Assembly: GCA_030019075.1 (NCBI GenBank)
Contig: JASEHD010000008.1
Span: 1 to 45,700, forward strand
Direction of reading: 5' to 3'
Length of the DNA: 45,700 nucleotides
DNA from: Bacteroidota bacterium
Lineage (GTDB): Bacteria; Bacteroidota; Ignavibacteria; UBA10030; SZUA-254
The position numbers and the translations under genes are program-made. Of the stretch, positions 1 through 8,587 are shown one piece after another; the stretch's first letter is position 1; every line of letters begins with the position of its first letter. The notes under the pieces were generated by a model. That model saw nothing but the letters and a program-made list of their open reading frames with translations. It was not told where the DNA came from and made no database searches.

Positions 1-8
1 CATAATAT

Positions 9-14
9 AAGGAG
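9..14 (+). promoter_or_regulatory. Shine-Dalgarno site of the first operon gene
   Basis: A perfect AAGGAG lies 6 bases before the ATG at 21, which fixes that start codon. The promoter of the operon must lie left of the window edge, and further operon genes could lie there too. Confidence 0.8.
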
Positions 15-20
15 TATAAA

Positions 21-2003
21 ATGGGCCTCCACTTAAGACCAGGACATAAAATCGAGGAAGGTAAAAAAGGCTGGGTACCAACTGGTTACGAAGATTTCTT
101 AACAGACATCAAAGTTGGTGCAATTGACTTAGGGTATTGGGGAGAGAAGGTGGACAAATCCATTAGTTCACCTGACGGACATTCACCAATATATAGCATC
201 CCTAATCCTTGGGCAGCTGCTTATCTGTTCAACTTTGTGCTTAGCGATAATAGCCACCCACTAGCGGAACCGCTCATCGTGCAATTACTCAATTTGCTTT
301 CTGACTATACCCTATACGGCTCTGCTGAATTGCGAGAATTAAATAGACCGAGCGAAGGCGACCCTTTTTACAAGCTTTGGGCAATGGCTCCAGATTTCAT
401 AAGGTACGGCGACAGCATCTACTTCTTTAGTAACACCGCAACCGGAGAAATCTTAGGAGGTTTGTCAAAAACCAGTTTAGCGTGGACTTCCCAGCAATAT
501 GTTGCAAAAGAAGAGAAAAACAACCTGCTTGCTAACGAAGCATTGACTTCATTCCTACACCAAGCCCATCAAGCAAAGAAACCGGATTTCACCGAAGACG
601 CGTTCAATACGTTTTGGCAACATGCCTCCCTTGTGCAGATCTTAAAAACAGTCCCTCCATCAATAGAATTCCAAGCTCAACCTGCGTCCCCCGAAAGCTG
701 GCTTAAGAGACTCCCACCAATGGACAGGAAGAGTGAATTCTATGATGATTTGTCCAGATCGTTCGTATTCGACGAAGACAGCCTAACCAGAGATCGTCAA
801 ATCTTTCTCAATCAGGCTAATCCGCCTGGATTCATTGATGAGATAAAGAGAAAGAAGAGCGATGTAGAACTACCGATGAATTCAGGTGCATATAGATGGG
901 TAATACTGGATTCACTCTTAGAACCCTGTTGGATCAATCAGAACAAAGTTGAGAGCTCTCTGTCTGAAGGAATTCATTCTATGGAGAAAGGTTTTCTTTA
1001 TCCTTTCAAACCGGGATACCTACAGCAATTTCATCTAAAGCTGAAAGATTTAAAGATCCTTGGCAAGATGAACATAGGCAATCAAAATGCCCGAGCTGAC
1101 ATCCAGTGGAATGAAAAACGTAAGGTAAGCCTGAATACACAGTTCGTCGGCGACACAAGAAGTTTGGCGATATGGCCTCCATTCCAATCAAACTTTGTTG
1201 ACAACTACGTCGTGGAGTATGATGTTGTCGGGATCGAGAAGCTGGAAAAACTGGAATTCTTTGATGAATCAGGCAGCCAAATCACTTGCAGTGGTCCCGC
1301 ACACCACATAGGACAGAACTTTAGGATTTACAAGTTGTCAAAAATGTTTCCTCGGTACATCCGCGTCCTGGGCAAATACAAGGGTAATTTATTCGGTGGT
1401 TTTCTTGAGTTCTATGAAAGAAGGCCGACTAACAAACAAGGTAATATCACTATAGGCTTTGATTTCGGAACGAGCCACACTTCCATTGCGTACAGTAAGG
1501 ATGGCACGCGTTCAATCATGAACTTCCAGAAGGCAAAGCCTATTCTCGTAGCCGATCAACAATCTCTCGTTGGCATGTTATACAACTTTCTTCCGCCCGG
1601 CTTGACGGATGCTAAGCCTACTAGGAAAGAAGATTGGGAAAAGCGAATACCTTGGCAGCCATTTCAGACTCAATGGATGGATGTTTCGAATGGCCAGATC
1701 AATCTAGATGCGTTGAAGTTTATCGAAGACGGAACGATTCCGTTTCTTCACTACGCAGAAGAAACCCGCCTTAACCCAATCATTGAAAATTTGAAATGGG
1801 GGGCCCCAGCTAACATCAGCATTTATCGCACGCTTTTTCTCAAACAATTGCTAATGATGGCTGTTGCAGAAGCAGAAGCAATCGGATTTGAGAACTTAAA
1901 GATTCGCTGGTCCTTTCCGAAAGCATTCTCACCAACGCAGTACCAGAATCTAAAAAGCTTTTGGACAAGCATTTTAAGTGACTTACGTTTGACGCAACAA
2001 TAA
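21..2003 (+). CDS. Large protein with C-terminal Hsp70/actin-fold ATPase N-half (first part of split ATPase)
   Basis: The 660-residue product has about 470 N-terminal residues that I do not recognise, followed by the first part of an Hsp70/actin-type nucleotide-binding domain. The phosphate-1 motif DFGTS is at residues 481-485 (context IGFDFGTSHTSIAYS). A later WSFPKAFSPTQ segment corresponds to the strand-and-turn before the second half of an Hsp70 ATPase lobe. The ORF then stops, and the phosphate-2 and adenosine motifs are found only in the next ORF. No signal peptide or membrane segment is visible, so the protein is probably cytoplasmic. It heads an operon with MotA/ExbB-like and MotB/OmpA-like membrane proteins, which suggests that it senses or regulates that motor; this is inference. 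Related giant actin-fold proteins such as SrfB have a similar total length and should be compared. Confidence 0.75.
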   Translation: MGLHLRPGHKIEEGKKGWVPTGYEDFLTDIKVGAIDLGYWGEKVDKSISSPDGHSPIYSIPNPWAAAYLFNFVLSDNSHPLAEPLIVQLLNLLSDYTLYGSAELRELNRPSEGDPFYKLWAMAPDFIRYGDSIYFFSNTATGEILGGLSKTSLAWTSQQYVAKEEKNNLLANEALTSFLHQAHQAKKPDFTEDAFNTFWQHASLVQILKTVPPSIEFQAQPASPESWLKRLPPMDRKSEFYDDLSRSFVFDEDSLTRDRQIFLNQANPPGFIDEIKRKKSDVELPMNSGAYRWVILDSLLEPCWINQNKVESSLSEGIHSMEKGFLYPFKPGYLQQFHLKLKDLKILGKMNIGNQNARADIQWNEKRKVSLNTQFVGDTRSLAIWPPFQSNFVDNYVVEYDVVGIEKLEKLEFFDESGSQITCSGPAHHIGQNFRIYKLSKMFPRYIRVLGKYKGNLFGGFLEFYERRPTNKQGNITIGFDFGTSHTSIAYSKDGTRSIMNFQKAKPILVADQQSLVGMLYNFLPPGLTDAKPTRKEDWEKRIPWQPFQTQWMDVSNGQINLDALKFIEDGTIPFLHYAEETRLNPIIENLKWGAPANISIYRTLFLKQLLMMAVAEAEAIGFENLKIRWSFPKAFSPTQYQNLKSFWTSILSDLRLTQQ

Positions 2004-2008
2004 AGGAG
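2002..2008 (+). promoter_or_regulatory. Internal Shine-Dalgarno site in front of the second ATPase half
   Basis: AAAGGAG overlaps the TAA of the first ORF and sits 9 bases before the ATG at 2018. It is a good ribosome binding site, which supports separate translation of the second half rather than a simple sequencing frameshift. Confidence 0.6.
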
Positions 2009-2017
2009 AATTGAATC

Positions 2018-3016
2018 ATGGTGATAGAAAAAATTGGTGATGGAATCACAGAAGCACAAGCTTCGGCTGTTTACTTCTTAGAAGACACAAATTTTAATAC
2101 CATGGGACATGCCGTAGTTGTGGATATCGGAGGTGGTACATCAGATATCTCGCGCTGGTACGACAGAAATATCCAGTGGGAAGATAGTGTGAAGTTTGCT
2201 GGGAGTGATCTAGTTGCAGTTCTTGATGATCTCCTACATTTCATCGGTATCGCCAACCCCGAACCTTATGCATATGACATTGCAATGAGAAGATGGCCAC
2301 AGATTCATAAGAACTGGAATGGCAAGATGGAGAATTTTCAGTCCAGGCCTGAGAGTATGAATACTCTTCAAACCATTGGTTTGTTTTATGCAGGCATCTC
2401 TTACTATGTGGGGATGCATTTGAAAAGAGAAAATCTTGTTGAACCTTTAAGGCACCTTGCCTTTGCAGGAAACGGAATACGCTTCTTGGAGATAATCACG
2501 TTCGGTGACAATCTGTCGGAACATACTCCGGCCCTTGTCGACTGGATCGGTCTTTTCCGAGAAATGCTAAAAGCTGGACATAATATTTCTGGAAATTACG
2601 ATACCTTGTTTACGTTCTCGCCTAACCCAAAACTCGAAGTTGTCTATGGATTGGTCTCGAACAAACTTGGAGACTACGCTGCAGGGAAAGATACAACAAG
2701 AAAAATGTTTGGACTTGATGTTACCTGGGAAGGTAATCAGTACCAGTCTCACGAATGGAATCCAGAAGTAAAGGCAACAGATTTCAAAGAGTCCGACATA
2801 GATTTCAAGGGCTTCGTTGAATTCATTAAGAAATACAAGACGATAGCACCCGCATATTTTAAAAATTGGCAATTGAATTCTCTTCCTGAAGAATTCAATA
2901 GGGATATGAGAACTAGCCTCTTTAGCGCTCTTGAAAAAAGAGGAAATGAAGAACTGGCGAGCCCCTTGTTCCTCGAAGCACTAAAAGCATATATGAAGTG
3001 TCAATACAAACGGTGA
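2018..3016 (+). CDS. Hsp70/actin-fold ATPase C-half (second part of split ATPase)
   Basis: This 332-residue ORF starts 14 bases after the preceding stop. It contains the rest of the actin-fold ATPase: a TEAQASA segment like the Hsp70 'EPTAAAL' connection, the phosphate-2 motif DIGGGTSD at residues 36-43, and the adenosine motif AGNG at residues 150-153. On its own it lacks phosphate-1, so it can bind ATP properly only together with the product of the preceding ORF. Reading frames differ between the halves (frame 3 then frame 2), and frame 2 has a TGA at 2012 just before this ATG, so at least two changes would be needed to fuse them. It could be one gene broken in this strain or a genuine two-chain ATPase. 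Confidence 0.75.
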   Translation: MVIEKIGDGITEAQASAVYFLEDTNFNTMGHAVVVDIGGGTSDISRWYDRNIQWEDSVKFAGSDLVAVLDDLLHFIGIANPEPYAYDIAMRRWPQIHKNWNGKMENFQSRPESMNTLQTIGLFYAGISYYVGMHLKRENLVEPLRHLAFAGNGIRFLEIITFGDNLSEHTPALVDWIGLFREMLKAGHNISGNYDTLFTFSPNPKLEVVYGLVSNKLGDYAAGKDTTRKMFGLDVTWEGNQYQSHEWNPEVKATDFKESDIDFKGFVEFIKKYKTIAPAYFKNWQLNSLPEEFNRDMRTSLFSALEKRGNEELASPLFLEALKAYMKCQYKR

Positions 3017-3021
3017 AGTCT

Positions 3022-3975
3022 ATGTCAAAATTCCGGAAAATATTGCTCTGCTGTCTTTGTTTGTGGCTTATCACAGATTGTTTGCAGGCAAATCAAGTCG
3101 GAGAAAGGAAATCGAAGTCCCAAAAACAAGGCGCAACGCGCGAGGACAAAAAGATTGCTATCCCTGATGAGAATCAACCCACATCGTCAGAAACTAGTAT
3201 CAAAGACAATTTTCAATCGCTTCATTACTCTCTTCAACAACAGGACAAAAACATTGAGAGAATGTCGGATCAAATAAGATCCTCTCAGGATGATCTTCGA
3301 ATTCTATATTACGTCTCAATTGGCTTGACCACCCTAATAATTCTTCTACTCAGCTTTCTCATCTTTATCTTGATAAGAGGGAAATTCCATAAGTTGTCTG
3401 GCGAATTGACATACCTGAAGAATATTCTTGGCTGTGATAAGAAGTTCAACTTCGAAGCATCGCGATTCCTTCCTCAACTTCGTGAGACTTTAAGGAACCT
3501 TGACTCGGATATCAAGCGAATCAAGGAAGCAGTTTACAGTATCAACGACAAAATTGCGGAATCGGCACGGCCGGGCCACCGAGAGAACTTTCCAAGTAGA
3601 TTAGTTACTCTATCTAATGAGCTCTCCCTTTCCCGGTCAAACACTTTCGAAGAACTAAAACCACAAGAGGAATCTCAAATCGTACACGTCAAGTATATCG
3701 GTGAATTTGCATCAAGACAAACCTTTTCACGAGATACGATTCCAGAATACTTTTATATCGCAAAACAAGGTGGCAATTGGCGATTGTACGTTGAGGAAAA
3801 TATCCTAGCCAAGCGCCCTAGCCAGGAATACGAAGTTCTTCTAACTAAATTCTTCGAGATCACCAAGGTCCCCGATCCGCAACGCTATGAGTTATCAGAA
3901 AGTGCACTCATCGACTGGGACGAAAGCGAAGGCAAGGGATACTTCAAAGCAAAGGGGAAAATAAGACAGGTATAG
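3022..3975 (+). CDS. Membrane-anchored coiled-coil protein of the motor operon, unknown family
   Basis: I do not recognise this protein. From the ATG at 3022 (preferred over the upstream GTG at 2998, which overlaps the previous gene) it has a hydrophobic N-terminal signal sequence (LLCCLCLWLI), then a polar, Gln/Lys/Ser-rich stretch with coiled-coil character. A strong membrane segment follows (VSIGLTTLIILLLSFLIFIL, about residues 99-120), and the remaining roughly 195 residues are predicted to be cytoplasmic. The C-terminal part includes a compact region rich in aromatic and charged residues (EYFYIAKQGGNWRLYV). The gene overlaps or nearly touches both neighbours: it begins 5 bases after the TGA of the ATPase half, and the next ATG is one base after its stop. 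This implies strict co-translation with the motor genes and suggests an adaptor between the cytoplasmic ATPase and the membrane complex. Confidence 0.7.
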   Translation: MSKFRKILLCCLCLWLITDCLQANQVGERKSKSQKQGATREDKKIAIPDENQPTSSETSIKDNFQSLHYSLQQQDKNIERMSDQIRSSQDDLRILYYVSIGLTTLIILLLSFLIFILIRGKFHKLSGELTYLKNILGCDKKFNFEASRFLPQLRETLRNLDSDIKRIKEAVYSINDKIAESARPGHRENFPSRLVTLSNELSLSRSNTFEELKPQEESQIVHVKYIGEFASRQTFSRDTIPEYFYIAKQGGNWRLYVEENILAKRPSQEYEVLLTKFFEITKVPDPQRYELSESALIDWDESEGKGYFKAKGKIRQV

Positions 3976-3976
3976 T

Positions 3977-5365
3977 ATGCCTATAGACCAACAAATCCTA
4001 ACCGAGCCGGGCGTGCATCTTGCTATTGTCGCACTAATAATTGAGGTTACGATCGCAACGTCAATCTCGAGACAGTATGACAAGGCTCGTAATTCTCTTC
4101 TTTCTTCTCAACACTTCCAATCCCTATTACAGAAAGCCATTAATGATGCTAGCGGAACAGTCCATGATAATGTGATGGTCACCGAACTGATCGATCTAAT
4201 GGGGACCCAGCGGTCAACAGAGAGCATCAGAATCGTTTTGAGAAAAAATTTCATTTCACCTAATGAAAGAATCAGGCACCTCGCTAACATGGGTCCAGCG
4301 GTTGGACTTTTCTTTACATTCACAGGGATGTTTCTAACAGTGCTTAAAATATCCACAATCCCGTTTGGAACAAACGTGGACATTCTAAGCCAGAACTTCT
4401 CCAATCTCTTCCCTGTATTTATTGGAGGGGCGGTTGGAATCGCAGTTTATGCATATGGCATGGTGCTCTTCAATAGAATACAGACAGCACAATACGCTGT
4501 TGAGAATGACTTACTAAAGGCTTTTCTGGTTTTTGAATCGACACATGAGCCACCCGAACCAAGAACAGTCGAAGATGCATATAAGAGGTTACTTAAGCCC
4601 CTGAAACTGCTTTTGAATCGGCTAGAGTTGATAAACACTGAATTCGAGAAATTGTCAAATCAAACTGATAGCCTTATAACCAAGTTTTCCGAAAAGACTA
4701 ACAACTTCATAGAGAAGATTGATAACAAGACATCCGAACTCACGTCTAAATTCAAATCTAACTTTGATGCCTTGGAGACTGGTTCAAAAAGCATCGCGGG
4801 CTTGAATTCTATTTTCACAGAGTCTGCCAAACAATGGAAAGAGTCTTCTGCTGCCTTATCCAGCCTCTCGCAAACTCTGTTACAAACTGAGGATCGGCTT
4901 CAAAAACTAGCAACGATTTCAGAAACCGTTTCAGATCTGGTAAAGAGTTTAGACTCCAACACAAATAATATTAACAAACTTGTCAATTGGGTTGAACAGG
5001 ATCGGCTAGAGTTTAGCAGCCTAAAAGACGAAATGAAAAAATTCGGTGACACAGTTCCGGCTTTCACAAACACAGTTGAGCAATTCAGGTTAGGCTTGAA
5101 CCCCCTCAAAGAGATTTTTGACTCCAAATTGTCCGAAATCAAAAACAAGCTGGAAGAGATATTAAACTCACCGAGCCCACCTATCGACTTTCAGAAGGAT
5201 GTCACAAAATATCTTAAGGAGATCAACATCTCGCTGGACAAGATTTCCAAAGACGGACAGGCCCGAAAGGTACCAACCCTCGGGAATCCGGTAGCTAATC
5301 CGAATAGACTCACGATTCGAAGAACCTTCCTACAAAAGGTAAAGGCTCTCTTTTCCCGAACTTAG
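3977..5365 (+). CDS. MotA/TolQ/ExbB-family proton-channel subunit with long helical tail (ZorA-like)
   Basis: The 462-residue product has three membrane segments at about residues 12-30, 104-124 and 145-166. The second contains the conserved ExbB/TolQ-type P-x-x-G pattern (MGPAVGLFFTFTGMFL) and the third a glycine-rich channel-lining helix. Residues 170-450 are almost entirely amphipathic helix rich in Ser/Thr/Lys/Glu, a long cytoplasmic coiled-coil tail. A three-TM channel core plus long intracellular tail is the architecture of ZorA, the Zorya defence stator, rather than of TolQ or ExbB, which lack such a tail. The pentameric channel would work with the MotB-like protein encoded 8 bases downstream, using ion flow to move or signal. 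The assignment to the broad superfamily is firm; the ZorA-like label is inference. Confidence 0.8.
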   Translation: MPIDQQILTEPGVHLAIVALIIEVTIATSISRQYDKARNSLLSSQHFQSLLQKAINDASGTVHDNVMVTELIDLMGTQRSTESIRIVLRKNFISPNERIRHLANMGPAVGLFFTFTGMFLTVLKISTIPFGTNVDILSQNFSNLFPVFIGGAVGIAVYAYGMVLFNRIQTAQYAVENDLLKAFLVFESTHEPPEPRTVEDAYKRLLKPLKLLLNRLELINTEFEKLSNQTDSLITKFSEKTNNFIEKIDNKTSELTSKFKSNFDALETGSKSIAGLNSIFTESAKQWKESSAALSSLSQTLLQTEDRLQKLATISETVSDLVKSLDSNTNNINKLVNWVEQDRLEFSSLKDEMKKFGDTVPAFTNTVEQFRLGLNPLKEIFDSKLSEIKNKLEEILNSPSPPIDFQKDVTKYLKEINISLDKISKDGQARKVPTLGNPVANPNRLTIRRTFLQKVKALFSRT

Positions 5366-5373
5366 TTAAGCTC

Positions 5374-5991
5374 ATGAATGGAGAGAATCAGACATCTGGT
5401 TTTTGGTTTGCCTATATCGAAACTCTCACGGGCTTAGCGGTAATATTTCTAATTCTCTTCGTTGCTGCTGCAAATCGAGAAAGGGCAATCAACGAACAAC
5501 AAGAGGGCTTAGTAAAAAGCTGGCAAACGGCGAAAGAGAAACTATTTGATCTTCAGGCTGCACCTGTTCCAGATCCAAAAATGGGAGGTATGCGAATTAC
5601 GCTCGCTGATAGTCTTATTTTCGCCCTGAAGTCTTCCAAACTTAGCGGTGAGGGTGAGAATAAGATCATCGAAATTTCTAGAGTCTTAGTCGGATTCTAC
5701 AAGAGCAATCCATCCTTCAAAACTGCGATGAGAATTAAGGTTGGCGGTCATACAGATCCCATCGGAGGAGATACCATCAATTTTCCGTTGTCATATCAAC
5801 GAGCCTACAACGTAATGAGCCTGATAAACAGTCAATTCACCTCAGAACGGTTGGATGTTGAAACCATACCAATTGCATACGGCTCGAAGTATCCTTTGCC
5901 AGGTCACGACTCCGAAATCGAACCAAAAAATAGAAGAATCACAATTGTAGTGGAGTTCCTATCAACGGAATTATTGATCGGTTTAAAATAA
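5374..5991 (+). CDS. MotB/OmpA-family peptidoglycan-binding motor subunit (ZorB-like)
   Basis: The 205-residue protein has one N-terminal membrane helix (about residues 11-31), a linker, and a C-terminal OmpA-like peptidoglycan-binding domain. The OmpA domain shows GHTDPIGG, then LSYQRAYNV, and ends with a NRRITI segment; these are the conserved positions that hold diaminopimelate in this family. In MotB, TolR, ExbD and ZorB the membrane helix starts with an ion-carrying Asp; here the matching position appears to be Glu16 (YIETLTGLAV). It would form the central dimer inside the MotA-like pentamer and anchor it to the cell wall. It is the last gene of the operon; a hairpin repeat follows about 220 bases downstream. 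Confidence 0.85.
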   Translation: MNGENQTSGFWFAYIETLTGLAVIFLILFVAAANRERAINEQQEGLVKSWQTAKEKLFDLQAAPVPDPKMGGMRITLADSLIFALKSSKLSGEGENKIIEISRVLVGFYKSNPSFKTAMRIKVGGHTDPIGGDTINFPLSYQRAYNVMSLINSQFTSERLDVETIPIAYGSKYPLPGHDSEIEPKNRRITIVVEFLSTELLIGLK

Positions 5992-6309
5992 TGATGGCAA
6001 CAAAATCACATTACAAGAGAATATGAATCAAACTTGCGCACGGCGCACAACAGCGGTAACAACGTCGCTCCCTTTGTTGATAGAGAATTATTGTGGTCGC
6101 TCAATGCTTTTGCTCACGAGAAATTTGTCGTTTGACAAGTTCGCAAAAGAAATGCGTAGCTTGTACACACTACTTATTGAATATCAAATATTATTCTTTT
6201 CATTCTTTGCTTAGACTTCCGATTTTTACTTGTGAAATGTCGCAGTCAAAAATCGGAAGTCTGACTCTTAAATCTTGCATCCTAAATCCGATATTCGTAT
6301 GTTATATCG
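5992..6309. other. Intergenic region between motor operon and TonB receptor gene
   Basis: This 318-base gap has no convincing gene; the two short ORFs in the track (6023 and 6093) overlap each other in different frames and lack family features. It holds one long hairpin repeat (6213-6262, listed separately) and presumably the promoter of the receptor gene, although I see no clear promoter motif. Confidence 0.6.
6213..6262. repeat. Hairpin repeat with ACTTCCGATTT core, copy 1
   Basis: Perfect 15-bp inverted repeat: arm AGACTTCCGATTTTT (6213-6227) and its reverse complement at 6248-6262, with a 20-base spacer. The core ACTTCCGATTT recurs in the hairpin at 16172-16221, with a different spacer. 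It may act as a bidirectional terminator, or be a small dispersed palindromic repeat. Confidence 0.85.
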
Positions 6310-8586
6310 ATGTTTAAAACAAATCTTATTAGTAAAAAACAGTATATATTTGTGATGTTATTATATCTGTTCATCACGATTCCTTTACATTCACAATCCG
6401 ATATTTCCTCTTCGATAAAAGGCGGGATCTCTGGTTACATACTCGATCTTCAAACAAAAGAACCGTTGATATCGGCAAACGTACTCATCATGGGAACAAG
6501 CAGGGGAACTGTAACGAATAAAAGCGGATACTTTGTCGTACCCGATATACAAGTTGGTACTGTGATTTTACGAGCATCAATGGTCGGATATGGAACCATT
6601 GATTCGACAATCGAAGTAAGACCCGGCAAGTTCACGAGTGTAAAATTACGATTACGCGAAGCCGCTACGGTACTTGGGGAGGTCGTCATCGAAGAAAATA
6701 TTATTAAAGATAAAGATAAAACGATCTCAACAATTTCACTTCCAGTCGCAGATCTCCAAAAACTGCCCGCTGTCGGAGAAACAGATTTGCTTCGTACGCT
6801 TCAGTTATTACCGGGAGTTCAAGCATCGAGTGAAATAAGTACGGGTTTGTACATCCGCGGTGGATCGCCCGACCAAAATTTAATTTTGTTGGACGGCATT
6901 ACCGTCTATAATCCATCTCACTTCTTCGGATTCTTTAGTACATTCAACAGCGATGCGATTAAAAACGTGAAACTCATCAAAGGCGGATTTCCGGCTGAAT
7001 ACGGCGGCAGACTCTCGGCAGTTCTCGATATAACAAACAAAGAAGGCAATCGGAATCGTTTCAGCGCTTCAGGATCGACTTCACTTATAAGCTCGAAACT
7101 ATTAGTGGAAGGTCCATTGGGTAACGGAAGTTTCATGCTCTCGGGGAGACGAACATACCTGGATTTAATTTTAATGGCAGCGAATTTAAAAGATGTTCCA
7201 AACTATTACTTTTATGATCTGAATGGAAAAATAAATATAGATGAATTCGAGAATGATAAATTCTCTCTTTCTATGTATGCAGGTGATGATGTTTTAGACT
7301 TCACTATCAAAGAAAATAATGTCGCCCGACAAGCATTAAACATTAGCTGGGGGAATAAAACACTTTCAGCAAAATGGACCCATTTATTTTCAGACCAGAT
7401 TTACAGCAACCTGATCGTTGCAGGAAGCAGCTTTAAATCATTGACGAAATTTGGTCTTAGCGGCTTCGACATGCACTTCGATAATGGAATCAGTGATTAT
7501 TCCATCAAACCCGACATCGAATGGTATCCGAGCAGTGAACATATTGTCAAATTTGGTTTATGGGGAACATATTATCAAGTTAAGTACAACACCGAAGTGG
7601 GCGAAAATACCGGTTTCATAACCAACGCGAACGCTCACTCGAAATATTTTGCCGGATACGCTCAGGACGAATGGAAACCAAATGTATTTTGGACATTGAC
7701 TTCAGGATTGAGATATAACTTCTATTCATTGGGAAGTCGAAATTACATTGAACCCCGTTTTCAAGCTCTCTATCGAATGGATGACCGATGGTCGATTATC
7801 GGTTCTCTTGGATATTACACACAATATACTACACTTATTACATGGGAGGGCGCATCGTTTGCAGATTTATGGTTTCTCATCGATGAAACGATCAGACCCT
7901 TGGAAGCTATGCAATACGTTTTGGGAATTCATTTTAGGGATGAGCCGTTTTCAATCGAATTAGAAACATATTACAAACCGATGAAAGAGTTAACGGAGTT
8001 TAACCTGACTTCACAAATGGATTCAAAAAATCTTTCGGAAATATTTTATATCGGAAGTGGTTATTCAACCGGCATTGAATTGTTTATACAAAAATATTAT
8101 GGCGCTTTGACCGGCTGGGTGGGCTACACATTGAGCAAAACTGTTCGAACATTCGACGGGATTAACAATAATAAAACGTACCCAGCGAAATGGGATTTCA
8201 CACATTATCTTACAGTAACTGGCAGCTACAATTTAGGAAGCGATTGGTCTTTAGGATCAACTTTAGTCATAACGAGTGGAACAACGTATACCGTTCCAAC
8301 TGGTACTTATCAAATCGATTTTGGCGGAGGTTCATATACATATCTTCGGAGTGGAGATAAGAATGCTCATCGTTTAGAGCCATACCATCGGTTAGATGTC
8401 AGCGTTTCTAAAATTTGGAAAATGTGGAATGGTGATTGGAAGATTTCATTAAATGTATACAATACCTACAACCATCGAAATGTCTGGTACCGAAATTACG
8501 ACTATGATGATGATGGGGAACCTAAAATAACAGATGTTCGTCTGCTGCCGATAGTCCCAACACTTGAGTTATCGTTTAAATTTTAG
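6310..8586 (+). CDS. TonB-dependent outer-membrane receptor
   Basis: The 758-residue protein has an N-terminal hydrophobic signal sequence and a carboxypeptidase-regulatory-like beta-sandwich (about residues 38-118, GYILDLQTKEPLISANVLI). A TonB plug domain follows (about 135-235, with the RGGSPDQNLILLDGITVYNP segment), then a long beta-barrel ending in an aromatic residue (LELSFKF). This is the usual layout of Bacteroidota-type receptors that import large nutrients with TonB energy. The substrate cannot be told from sequence. The next gene, a DUF4249-like lipoprotein, begins one base after this stop codon and is a common partner of such receptors, so the two probably form an uptake pair. Confidence 0.92.
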   Translation: MFKTNLISKKQYIFVMLLYLFITIPLHSQSDISSSIKGGISGYILDLQTKEPLISANVLIMGTSRGTVTNKSGYFVVPDIQVGTVILRASMVGYGTIDSTIEVRPGKFTSVKLRLREAATVLGEVVIEENIIKDKDKTISTISLPVADLQKLPAVGETDLLRTLQLLPGVQASSEISTGLYIRGGSPDQNLILLDGITVYNPSHFFGFFSTFNSDAIKNVKLIKGGFPAEYGGRLSAVLDITNKEGNRNRFSASGSTSLISSKLLVEGPLGNGSFMLSGRRTYLDLILMAANLKDVPNYYFYDLNGKINIDEFENDKFSLSMYAGDDVLDFTIKENNVARQALNISWGNKTLSAKWTHLFSDQIYSNLIVAGSSFKSLTKFGLSGFDMHFDNGISDYSIKPDIEWYPSSEHIVKFGLWGTYYQVKYNTEVGENTGFITNANAHSKYFAGYAQDEWKPNVFWTLTSGLRYNFYSLGSRNYIEPRFQALYRMDDRWSIIGSLGYYTQYTTLITWEGASFADLWFLIDETIRPLEAMQYVLGIHFRDEPFSIELETYYKPMKELTEFNLTSQMDSKNLSEIFYIGSGYSTGIELFIQKYYGALTGWVGYTLSKTVRTFDGINNNKTYPAKWDFTHYLTVTGSYNLGSDWSLGSTLVITSGTTYTVPTGTYQIDFGGGSYTYLRSGDKNAHRLEPYHRLDVSVSKIWKMWNGDWKISLNVYNTYNHRNVWYRNYDYDDDGEPKITDVRLLPIVPTLELSFKF

Positions 8587-8587
8587 A

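Noticed and set aside
1-5991. Classical Zorya type I, II or III
   Set aside because: The channel and wall-anchor genes fit, but no ZorC/ZorD helicase, ZorE HNH nuclease or ZorF/ZorG gene is present in the window.
6023-6317. Two ORFs of 63 and 74 residues in the gap after the motor operon
   Set aside because: They overlap in different frames, have no ribosome site or family pattern, and one runs through the hairpin repeat.
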